A stretch of 8,275 nucleotides of DNA, from positions 1 through 8,275 of the forward strand of contig CAKZMN010000050.1 of assembly GCA_937128575.1 (NCBI GenBank). The letters run 5' to 3'. The notes beneath the pieces were generated by a model that saw nothing but the letters and a program-made list of their open reading frames with translations, was not told the origin of the DNA and made no database searches. Of this stretch, positions 1 through 5,481 are shown one piece after another. This stretch comes from an uncultured Alphaproteobacteria bacterium (lineage in GTDB: Bacteria; Pseudomonadota; Alphaproteobacteria; Micavibrionales; Micavibrionaceae). The position numbers were made by a program, and so were the translations under genes. Each line of letters begins with the position of its first letter. The stretch's first letter is position 1.

Positions 1-562
1 CTTGATGCTTTTGCCTGCCGCCCCCGAGGTCATCGCGTTTGAAACCGAGTTAAGCCTCGATGCCCGATACGGTGAATACCTCCAAGCGCGCGCAATCAAG
101 CAAGTCCGCAAGGTGTTTGGTGACAGGTTTTATATCGTCAGCCCTGTGCAGCCGCGCGCGATTGGCAAAGGCGACAGCAAGATTGAACGCGCCGCACTTG
201 CGGATGCGCCCATCGTCTATGTGCACGCCAAGGTATCGATTTTTGACGACACTTGCGCAATTGTCGGCTCTGCGAACCTGAACGGGCGGAGTTTGAAATG
301 GGACACGGAAACCGGCGTTGTCATTAATGATTGCGCGCAGGTCAAAACCCTGCGCGATGCCGCATTCCAGCACTGGCTGCCAAGTCACGTGGACCCGTCC
401 TATTTTGCGATTGATACCGCCTTTGACAGCTGGGTGCAGCTGGCCAAACTCAACGCCAGTCAACGCCCCGCCAACAGGCAAGGGTTCGTGATGCCCTATG
501 ACCTGACCCCTGCGAAAGCGGCGGCATTGGCCGTGCCAGGTGCGCCAGAAGAACTCATCTAG
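1..562 (+). CDS. Phospholipase D-family protein (PLD/cardiolipin synthase-like), 3' part only
   Basis: The reading frame is open from the window edge, so the gene starts upstream and only about the last 186 codons are visible. Base 1 is the end of a cut codon. The C-terminal HKD motif is clear: H75, K77 and D82, counting visible residues (His codon at 224-226), followed by GSAN (89-92), NGRS and an acidic residue (E103), as in the second catalytic half of PLD-superfamily enzymes. These enzymes cleave or exchange phosphodiester head groups through a phosphohistidine intermediate. A full-length member needs a second HKD motif, which must lie upstream of the window. The substrate cannot be told; cardiolipin synthase, phospholipase D and a nuclease-like member are all possible. 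About 100 residues with no motif I know follow the HKD region, up to the TAG stop. The next gene starts 78 bases downstream with its own promoter, so the two need not be co-transcribed. Confidence 0.85.
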   Translation, partial: LMLLPAAPEVIAFETELSLDARYGEYLQARAIKQVRKVFGDRFYIVSPVQPRAIGKGDSKIERAALADAPIVYVHAKVSIFDDTCAIVGSANLNGRSLKWDTETGVVINDCAQVKTLRDAAFQHWLPSHVDPSYFAIDTAFDSWVQLAKLNASQRPANRQGFVMPYDLTPAKAAALAVPGAPEELI

Positions 563-569
563 ATCCTAT

Positions 570-594
570 GGAACCAATTCGAATTCAAAGCGTT
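570..594 (+). promoter_or_regulatory. EcfG-type general stress response promoter (GGAAC-N16-CGTT)
   Basis: GGAAC at 570-574 and CGTT at 591-594 are separated by exactly 16 bases. This matches the known consensus of promoters read by the alphaproteobacterial extracytoplasmic-function sigma factor EcfG (SigT/RpoE4-type), which is controlled by PhyR-NepR. It starts 8 bases after the phospholipase D stop codon and ends 46 bases before the ATG at 641. That predicts a leader of roughly 40 bases containing the strong ribosome binding site. I looked for the same spacing elsewhere on both strands by eye and found no other good match; the other GGAAC words lie inside genes without a correctly spaced CGTT. 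The assignment rests on the consensus alone, and the sigma factor itself is not in this window. Confidence 0.72.
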
Positions 595-627
595 CTTTTA
601 CCATAACGACACTGAAAAAAGACGATG

Positions 628-633
628 AAGGAG
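628..633 (+). promoter_or_regulatory. Strong Shine-Dalgarno site of the DUF1328-ClpA fusion gene
   Basis: AAGGAG lies seven bases before ATG 641. It is one of the two best ribosome binding sites in the window, and it fixes the start at the first codon of the DUF1328 part rather than at an internal ATG in the Clp part. This is direct evidence that the membrane segment is translated as part of the fusion. Confidence 0.8.
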
Positions 634-640
634 ATTTAAA

Positions 641-1801
641 ATGCTAGGTTGGGCTCTTACTTTTCTAGTGGTCGCATTGATTGCGGCGGCACTTGGTTTT
701 GGCGGCATCGCAGGTGCATCAGCAGGGATCGCAAAAATCCTGTTCTTGGTGTTTATTGTGTTGTTCGTGGTCGCCATGATCGCGCGCATCCCCGCAAAAA
801 GCATGAGCAAGGATGACAAGGAAGTTCTGCAAAATCTTGAGCGCGATGTGAAAACCATGGTCTATGACCAAGATGCCGCTATTGATGTTCTAACCGATTC
901 AATCAAAATGGCGCGCGCCGGATTGCGTGATCCTGAAAAACCAATCGGCAGCTATCTATTCTCTGGCCCTACCGGCGTTGGTAAAACCGAAGTCGCCCGC
1001 CAGCTATCCAAAACGTTGGGCATTGAACTCATCCGTTTTGATATGTCCGAATATATGGAGCGCCACAGCGTTTCTCGCCTCATTGGCTCCCCCCCCGGTT
1101 ATGTGGGCTATGAGCAAGGCGGCTTGCTGACGGATAAAATTGACCAGCACCCCCATTGCGTTCTTTTGATGGATGAAATTGAAAAGGCGCATCCTGATCT
1201 GTTCAACATTTTGCTGCAGGTCATGGATTACGGCAAGCTGACCGATAATAACGGCAAGACGATTGATTTCCGCAATGTCATTTTGATCATGACCACAAAT
1301 GCGGGCGCATCCGACATCGCCAAAACACCAATCGGCTTCGGCCGTGAGGTCGGCGACAACATCGAAAGCTACGCAGATAACGAGGCCATCACAAAAATGT
1401 TCGCGCCAGAATTCCGCAACCGTCTCGATGCGATTGTACCGTTCCAAAACTTAGGCCCCGATACGGTTGAAAAGGTCGTCGATAAATTCGTGATTCAGCT
1501 AGAGGCGCAATTGGCCGACAAACATGTCAGTATCGTTTTGTCTGATGATGCGCGTCAATATCTGGCGAAAAAGGGCTATGACCCCGCCATGGGCGCACGC
1601 CCGCTCGCGCGCATTATCCAAGAAGAAATCAAACGACCACTGGCCGAGGAAATATTATTCGGCAAGCTGGTCAATGGTGGCACAGTCACAATTGAGTTTA
1701 TTGATGACAAGCTAGATTTCGCATTCGAGGAAGCGCCGGAGCCAAGCGCGCCGACCGAAGAAAGCGCGGCGCCCGAAGAAGAGATTTCAGAAGATAGCTA
1801 A
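641..1801 (+). CDS. Membrane-anchored Clp ATPase: DUF1328 (UPF0391) fused to ClpA AAA+ D2 domain
   Basis: This 386-residue protein has two parts. Residues 1-47 are a full DUF1328/UPF0391 small membrane protein: start MLGWAL, a Gly/Ala-rich first helix (about 4-25) containing GFGGIAG, and a second helix (about 30-48). From about residue 48 (ARIPAKS) it follows ClpA from the linker before D2 to the end. Walker A is at 109-116 with K115 and T116, pore loop GYVG at 153-156, Walker B with D178 and E179, sensor 1 around T218-N220, arginine-finger region FRNR at 258-261, and sensor 2 GAR at 318-320. IGF at 231-233 is the ClpP-docking tripeptide. The N-domain (ClpS-binding) and D1 of the roughly 750-residue ClpA are absent. 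An acidic Glu/Pro/Ala/Ser tail fills 363-386. I infer a membrane-tethered hexameric unfoldase that may dock ClpP, overall FtsH-like in layout. It is preceded by an EcfG-type promoter and a strong SD. An assembly chimera with the cell's ordinary clpA is the main alternative. Confidence 0.85.
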   Translation: MLGWALTFLVVALIAAALGFGGIAGASAGIAKILFLVFIVLFVVAMIARIPAKSMSKDDKEVLQNLERDVKTMVYDQDAAIDVLTDSIKMARAGLRDPEKPIGSYLFSGPTGVGKTEVARQLSKTLGIELIRFDMSEYMERHSVSRLIGSPPGYVGYEQGGLLTDKIDQHPHCVLLMDEIEKAHPDLFNILLQVMDYGKLTDNNGKTIDFRNVILIMTTNAGASDIAKTPIGFGREVGDNIESYADNEAITKMFAPEFRNRLDAIVPFQNLGPDTVEKVVDKFVIQLEAQLADKHVSIVLSDDARQYLAKKGYDPAMGARPLARIIQEEIKRPLAEEILFGKLVNGGTVTIEFIDDKLDFAFEEAPEPSAPTEESAAPEEEISEDS

Positions 1802-1802
1802 G

Positions 1803-2525
1803 TTAGCGCGCGATGATGACTTGCCAAAAATGTCCAAAGCCTGCCGCATCATATTGGCAGCCAGACATCTTGCCTTCGAAAATACTTGATGGATCATCAC
1901 CTAAATTATCAGCGGCGGATGAATAACTGCCTTTGAACTCATCTGTAAATGCGGTGGTTGTGTCACTGTGGGTTTCAGGAAAGCCCAGCCTTTTGTTAAT
2001 CGCGGCGCATATCTGTGGTTTTATATTATAAATCCAAAAAATTAATTCTGAATCTGAACTTCCAATGCTTTCGACCAGGATTTCTGAATTAAATTCAACG
2101 CCGCTATATTCAAATCCCCAAGGCTGATACAGCCAATCATTCAGTGCGCTCGGCTTCAGCGCCCCGCCGCCAGCACTATCAAAAACATGGCATGAATTAT
2201 TTGTTGGGCTACCTGGGTTGCTGTATTGACCGCCCCATTGATCATCTAAACCTTCAAAACTAATTTGCGTGTTGTCACATCCATCGATTTTCAACTCTTG
2301 AACAGTGGAGCGCATAATGCGCCCCAAGTCTATTATTTCATTGGCGTAAAGCTCGGATCGTTCTTCATTAATCATATTCGGATCACCAGAACGCATGATG
2401 TTGGACACCGTAAAGCCAAGGGCGGCGAACAAAACAATCGCCAGGAAAATAAAGAATAAAACGTTCCCGCGCTCACTCTGGCGCTGGAGTTTTTTCTGTG
2501 TCATGTCTTTGAACATATTTTTCAT
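1803..2525 (-). CDS. Unrecognised single-pass membrane protein, possibly pilin-like
   Basis: I cannot name this 240-residue protein. Its N-terminus is short and basic with KK, R and ER, followed by one hydrophobic helix at about 21-42 that begins GNVLFFIFLAIVLF. The rest (about 45-240) is polar and predicted to lie outside the cytoplasm. It contains four cysteines (83, 112, 173, 223), enough for two disulfides, and many Asn, Ser and Gly. The Gly-Asn junction before a long N-terminal helix recalls type IV pilin-like and pseudopilin proteins, and similar GNVLF-type single-helix proteins occur in alphaproteobacteria. However, the hallmark Glu at position +5 after the cleavage Gly is absent, so pilin processing is only a guess. 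The start at 2525 has a weak GAAG upstream; Met4 or Met8 are possible alternatives. Its stop faces the Clp fusion stop with one base between them, leaving no room for a dedicated terminator. Confidence 0.65.
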   Translation of the reverse strand: MKNMFKDMTQKKLQRQSERGNVLFFIFLAIVLFAALGFTVSNIMRSGDPNMINEERSELYANEIIDLGRIMRSTVQELKIDGCDNTQISFEGLDDQWGGQYSNPGSPTNNSCHVFDSAGGGALKPSALNDWLYQPWGFEYSGVEFNSEILVESIGSSDSELIFWIYNIKPQICAAINKRLGFPETHSDTTTAFTDEFKGSYSSAADNLGDDPSSIFEGKMSGCQYDAAGFGHFWQVIIAR

Positions 2526-2625
2526 CGCTTCAGTTATATCAGAATTAAACTTTTTATGTTTAAATGAGAGTAAGAAGAATTTCTGAAATGCGCAATGCCC
2601 CGTCGAAATTTGAAAGCAAAATTAA
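2526..2625. promoter_or_regulatory. Divergent intergenic region, AT-rich, with small inverted repeat
   Basis: These 100 bases separate the divergent membrane-protein gene and the receiver-deaminase gene, so both promoters should lie here. The region is much richer in A and T than its flanks. It contains a six-base inverted repeat, TTAAAC at 2545-2550 and GTTTAA at 2558-2563, around a seven-base T-rich centre, which could be an operator or chance. I found no EcfG-type or CtrA-type (TTAA-N7-TTAA) site and cannot place -35/-10 boxes with confidence. Confidence 0.35.
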
Positions 2626-3468
2626 ATGAATAGTTTCATCAATATTTTAATCGCCGAAGATAATGCGGTCAGCCGCGAAATGATGACCGGCATCCTAAAA
2701 ACCCAAGGTTATACAATCCACGGCGCCAATGATGGTGACGAGGCCATCAAGGTCATTGATGATGTAAATATTGATGTCGCGCTGGTTGATATTAATATGG
2801 CGCCCAAGGGCGGCTTTGAATTTGTGAAGCATTTGGTGGTCAAGGGCATCGATATTCCTGTCGTTGTGATCACGGGCGATGACTCCAGCGATATTCTTAC
2901 TGAATCCAGTGCGCTGGGCGTTCTAAAGGTTATCCAAAAACCGATTGAGCCTGATCGTTTAATCGAAACTGTCCGCCGCGTTTTAGAGCGCCGCGGCAAA
3001 AACCCATCCCCACTGGCTGTGCAAACACATGAAACAAACCACTCCCACGATGTTTTAATGGCGCGCGTGATCGACATGGCGATTAAGAACCAAAGCACCG
3101 GCAAGGGCGGCCCCTTCGGTGCATTAATTACAGATAGCGAAGGTAAAATTCTGGGGGAGGGCGTCAATGGACGTACATCTCGCATGGACCCCACCGCCCA
3201 CGCCGAAGTCATGGCCATTCGTCAGGCCGCCGAAAAACTTGGCGGCGGTGACCTCTCATCTTGTGTTTTATATTGCAGTTCACAACCAACAATGATGGGT
3301 CATGCCCTCATTGAAAGTGTAGGCATAGAGCAGGTTTATTTCGCGCTGACCCACGACGATATCCGCCATATGCGCGGCGGCGATGATTCACAGGGAAAGC
3401 CCCATAAAAAAACGGAATATAAACAGCTCGGGCGCGATGAAGCGCTCGACATGTTCAAAAATAAATAA
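2626..3468 (+). CDS. Response-regulator receiver domain fused to a deaminase-fold domain lacking zinc cysteines
   Basis: The protein has 280 residues. Residues 1-122 are a CheY-like receiver with all key positions: acidic pair E11/D12, phosphoacceptor D55 (in VALVDINM), T83 and K105 (in QKP). After a linker (about 124-140), residues 143-280 match the guanine/cytidine/tRNA-adenosine deaminase fold. GGPFGA is at 161-166, the EGxN motif at 178-181 with purine-contacting N181, and HAE at 192-194 (zinc His and catalytic Glu). The usual PCxxC motif is changed: the two cysteines that should bind zinc are T222 and G225 in PTMMG (221-225). The alignment needs no gap there and the C-terminal part is kept, so this does not look like decay or a frameshift. 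I infer a phosphorylation-controlled pseudodeaminase, perhaps a purine-binding output module; activity with an unusual metal site cannot be excluded. The SD is weak. No histidine kinase is adjacent. Confidence 0.85.
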   Translation: MNSFINILIAEDNAVSREMMTGILKTQGYTIHGANDGDEAIKVIDDVNIDVALVDINMAPKGGFEFVKHLVVKGIDIPVVVITGDDSSDILTESSALGVLKVIQKPIEPDRLIETVRRVLERRGKNPSPLAVQTHETNHSHDVLMARVIDMAIKNQSTGKGGPFGALITDSEGKILGEGVNGRTSRMDPTAHAEVMAIRQAAEKLGGGDLSSCVLYCSSQPTMMGHALIESVGIEQVYFALTHDDIRHMRGGDDSQGKPHKKTEYKQLGRDEALDMFKNK

Positions 3469-3471
3469 GCC

Positions 3472-3936
3472 CTAAGCGCTCAACTCAAACAGCGCCTCAA
3501 CCTCAACCGCCACGCCCAGTGGCAGGCTCGGCGCCCCAACGGCAAAGCGCGTATGGCGCCCCTTATCACCTAAAACATCGGCAATTAAATCAGACGCGCC
3601 ATTAATCACCTTTGGGTGATCAACAAAATCATCCGTGCAATTAACAAAACCGCCCAGCTTCACGCACTGCTTAATTTTTGACCAATCACCACCCACCGCG
3701 TCATTGGCCTGCGCCAAGATATTCAGCGCACACGCCTGCGCCGCCTCAATGCCTTTTTCCATGGTCAGTGAGTACCCAACGCGGCCCAAATGAACGGCTT
3801 TACCATTGATGAACGGGATCTGACCAGAGATAAATAACATATTCCCACTAATCATATAGGGAACGTAATTTGCCGCTGGTGGTGCAACATCGGGCAGCTG
3901 ATAGCCCAAATCCTTTAATTTTTGTGCCAAATCCAT
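3472..3936 (-). CDS. RidA/YjgF/UK114-family protein
   Basis: This 154-residue protein has the small trimeric RidA fold throughout, in the longer (about 150-residue) branch of the family. SGQIP is at 38-42, and the C-terminal signature runs from R130 through FAVGA and LP to VEVEA (about 144-148). R130 matches the arginine that grips the carboxylate of imine or enamine intermediates in RidA deaminases, so hydrolysis of reactive enamines/imines is plausible. This branch is less characterised than classical RidA, however, and the true substrate is unknown. It is probably cytosolic, as no signal peptide is visible. The stop lies three bases from the convergent receiver-deaminase stop. The start at 3936 is the first Met before the conserved region, with a purine-rich AAGGA somewhat far upstream (about 14 bases). 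It is divergent from the NDUFA12 gene. Confidence 0.9.
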   Translation of the reverse strand: MDLAQKLKDLGYQLPDVAPPAANYVPYMISGNMLFISGQIPFINGKAVHLGRVGYSLTMEKGIEAAQACALNILAQANDAVGGDWSKIKQCVKLGGFVNCTDDFVDHPKVINGASDLIADVLGDKGRHTRFAVGAPSLPLGVAVEVEALFELSA

Positions 3937-4048
3937 GGTTTATGCGTCCTTTTTTGTCCTGAAAATGCTTTTTTATTCTCTTGTGATCTGCCATACTTTG
4001 CCCCGATTGTAAACATTGAGCACGTAAGATTAACAGGCGCACTGCACT
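3937..4048. promoter_or_regulatory. Divergent intergenic region between RidA-family and NDUFA12 genes
   Basis: These 112 bases must carry the start signals for both divergent genes. A TTTACA word on the minus strand (about 4010-4015 on the plus strand) resembles a -35 box but lacks a convincing -10 at the right distance. TTGTGA at 3981-3986 on the plus strand is a weak -35 candidate. I place no promoter with confidence. No tRNA, small RNA or repeat is apparent. Confidence 0.25.
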
Positions 4049-4444
4049 ATGGGATTATTAAGTTTTTTAGGGACGCTTTCCCCCGCTCATATCTCCGTTT
4101 TCACATGGAGCTATGGCGGTAAAATTGTCGGCAAGGATGACAGTGGTAACAAATACTACTGCGGTAAACCCCGCGCCGGCTATAAGCGTGAGCGCCGCTG
4201 GGTAATTTATAAGGCTAAACCAGACGCCAGCCACGTACCCGCCGAATGGCACGGATGGCTGCATCATCAAACCGATGAAGTACCAAGCGCGGGCGCCGAA
4301 TCTTTCCGCCGCCCATGGCAAAAGCCTCACCAACCAAATTTAACAGGCACAAACATGGCCTATCGCCCGCCCGGACACATCCTGTCCGGTGGGGAGCGTG
4401 ACAAGGCAACCGGCGATTACACCGCTTGGACGCCGCCAAAATAA
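4049..4444 (+). CDS. NDUFA12-family (B17.2-like) accessory subunit of NADH:ubiquinone oxidoreductase
   Basis: This 131-residue protein is the alphaproteobacterial counterpart of mitochondrial complex I subunit NDUFA12/B17.2, a supernumerary subunit on the peripheral arm side. Conserved blocks appear in the usual order: GxDxxGNKYY (about 28-37), RRWVIY (49-54), VPAEWHGWLHH (63-73), WQKPHQPNLTG (90-100), YRPPG (105-109) and ATGDYTAW (120-127). Its length is normal for the family. It has no signal peptide or membrane helix and is expected to bind complex I from the cytoplasmic side. The nuo operon is not in this window; instead the gene heads a run with mlaD and DUF2155, an arrangement seen in many alphaproteobacteria. 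The SD before ATG 4049 is weak. The start is supported by the conserved N-terminal region following within the usual distance. Confidence 0.93.
   Translation: MGLLSFLGTLSPAHISVFTWSYGGKIVGKDDSGNKYYCGKPRAGYKRERRWVIYKAKPDASHVPAEWHGWLHHQTDEVPSAGAESFRRPWQKPHQPNLTGTNMAYRPPGHILSGGERDKATGDYTAWTPPK
4371..4389. repeat. Short perfect inverted repeat inside the NDUFA12 gene
   Basis: CCGGACA (4371-4377) and TGTCCGG (4383-4389) are perfect inverse complements around a five-base centre, giving a GC-rich seven-base-pair hairpin in mRNA. It lies in codons for the conserved PPG region and has no following T-run, so it is not a terminator. It may be chance from coding constraint. Confidence 0.3.
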
Positions 4445-4460
4445 AATACAGAAGAAGAAT

Positions 4461-4466
4461 AAGGAG
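4461..4466 (+). promoter_or_regulatory. Shine-Dalgarno site of mlaD
   Basis: AAGGAG lies ten bases before ATG 4477, in the 32-base gap after the NDUFA12 stop. It supports the mlaD start and fits translation from a shared transcript. Confidence 0.65.
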
Positions 4467-4476
4467 CACATAAAAT

Positions 4477-4932
4477 ATGAAGCGCAGTATTGTAGAAACA
4501 ATTTTAGGAGCCGTCGTCGTTATTGGCGCAGGTATATTTCTATTGTTTGGCTATAAAATCGGTAATGTCTCAAGCCCCGCTGGCTTCACGGTCAGTGCAG
4601 ATTTCCAAGGCATCGGCGGCTTAAGCGCGGGCGATGAAGTGCAAATTAGCGGCGTTAAAGTCGGCGCCGTGACGGGGGTTGAGCTAAACTCCGAAACATA
4701 TCTGGCGCGCGTTAATATGAGCATCGACCCAAGCGTTAAATTGCCCGCTGACACGGCTGCGCTCATCAGCTCAAAAAGCTTACTTGGCGGGCGCTACCTC
4801 GCTCTGGAGCCCGGCGGCGATGAAGAAATGATCGAAGATGGCGGCGTGGTGCAATTCACCCAAGCCCCACAAAATCTAGAGCAATTGCTCGGTAAATTTA
4901 TTTTCAGTATGGCCGATGAATCTAAAAAATAA
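4477..4932 (+). CDS. mlaD: MlaD-like MCE-domain lipid-transport protein
   Basis: This 151-residue protein has one N-terminal anchor helix (about 7-26), then a single MCE domain (about 35-113), matching MlaD. MlaD is the periplasmic, inner-membrane-anchored lipid-binding ring of the Mla phospholipid transporter. Visible hallmarks are the FxGIGGLSxGDxVxxSGVxVGxV block (43-66), the LPADTxAxISSKSLLGGRYLALEPGG block (89-114) and a hydrophobic C-terminal stretch (QLLGKFIF, 136-143) of the sort that forms the central pore. The length is close to that of stand-alone bacterial MlaD. The other Mla parts (MlaF ATPase, MlaE permease, MlaB, MlaC) are not beside it, so it must work with partners encoded elsewhere. 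Its last 17 bases overlap the start of the DUF2155 gene, which suggests translational coupling. Confidence 0.92.
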   Translation: MKRSIVETILGAVVVIGAGIFLLFGYKIGNVSSPAGFTVSADFQGIGGLSAGDEVQISGVKVGAVTGVELNSETYLARVNMSIDPSVKLPADTAALISSKSLLGGRYLALEPGGDEEMIEDGGVVQFTQAPQNLEQLLGKFIFSMADESKK

Positions 4933-5467
4933 CGCCACTCGCTATAAACACGCACGCTGCTTGCCCTTTGCATTGGCGCTCGCGGCGCTGTTTGTGTGCC
5001 TATCTTTTGGCAAATCTTTTGCCGTGGAAATGAAAGATTATCCGGTCGTTAAATTACAATCCTTGGATAAAACAACCGCGCGCACCGGAACCTTTGAAGC
5101 CAATGTTGGCTCGACTGTTAAATTTGGCTCGCTCTTTATCAAAGTGCAGGCCTGCCGCAAAACTCCGCCCATCGGCCAGCCAGAATCGGCCGCCTTCCTT
5201 CAGGTGTGGGAAGTAAATAAAGACGAAGAAGCCGAATGGACGTTCAGCGGTTGGATGTTCGCCTCCTCCCCTGGTTTATCTTCCATGGATCATCCAGTTT
5301 ATGATGTTTGGGTTCTGGATTGTCAGAAGAAAAAAGGCACGCTGACCAAAGAAATGAAAAAAGAGCTGAAAAGCGGTGAGGGTGAAATTTCCGACGAGGC
5401 TGTTCCTGCACAACCTGATATTAAGGCCGAGCCCGCAGAAAACGAAAAAGAAAAAGCCGCAGAATAA
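4916..5467 (+). CDS. Secreted DUF2155-domain protein
   Basis: This 183-residue protein has an N-terminal signal peptide: a basic n-region to R14, a hydrophobic core (about 16-31) and a likely cleavage after SFA (A36). It is therefore predicted to be periplasmic. Residues about 43-137 carry the DUF2155 domain, with the signature KLQxLDKxTARxxTF (46-60), VKFGSL (68-73), ACRKxPP (79-85), AAFLQV (92-97), SGWMFASSPGLSxMDHPVYDVWVLDC (111-136) and the conserved cysteines C80 and C136, which may pair. The tail after about 140 is charged (Lys/Glu-rich with Pro and Ala) and probably disordered. The molecular function of DUF2155 is unknown to me. It starts inside mlaD (17-base overlap) with no good SD of its own, so coupled translation is likely. 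Its stop lies 14 bases from the convergent aat stop. A T-rich stretch follows, but I see no clear terminator hairpin. Confidence 0.9.
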   Translation: MNLKNNATRYKHARCLPFALALAALFVCLSFGKSFAVEMKDYPVVKLQSLDKTTARTGTFEANVGSTVKFGSLFIKVQACRKTPPIGQPESAAFLQVWEVNKDEEAEWTFSGWMFASSPGLSSMDHPVYDVWVLDCQKKKGTLTKEMKKELKSGEGEISDEAVPAQPDIKAEPAENEKEKAAE

Positions 5468-5481
5468 ATCTCCGCTCTTTT

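Noticed and set aside
568..606. Short 12-codon frame between the phospholipase D gene and the Clp fusion
   Set aside because: It has no SD, it overlaps the EcfG-type promoter and would begin upstream of the predicted transcript start; it is best explained as chance.
1004..1447. 147-codon minus-strand frame inside the Clp fusion gene
   Set aside because: It is antisense to the conserved ATPase motifs, has no recognisable domain, and follows from the codon bias of the real gene.
1797..1807. Palindrome GCTAAGTTAGC centred between two convergent stop codons
   Set aside because: It arises simply because both genes end in a GC-TAA context one base apart. The stem is too short and lacks a T-run, so it is not a terminator.
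2545..2563. Two TTAA words in the divergent gap as a CtrA binding site
   Set aside because: The spacing is 11 bases, not the 7 of the CtrA consensus.
2709..3218. 169-codon minus-strand frame inside the receiver-deaminase gene
   Set aside because: The translation is Ser/Thr-rich and featureless, while the plus strand encodes two clear domains across the same bases.
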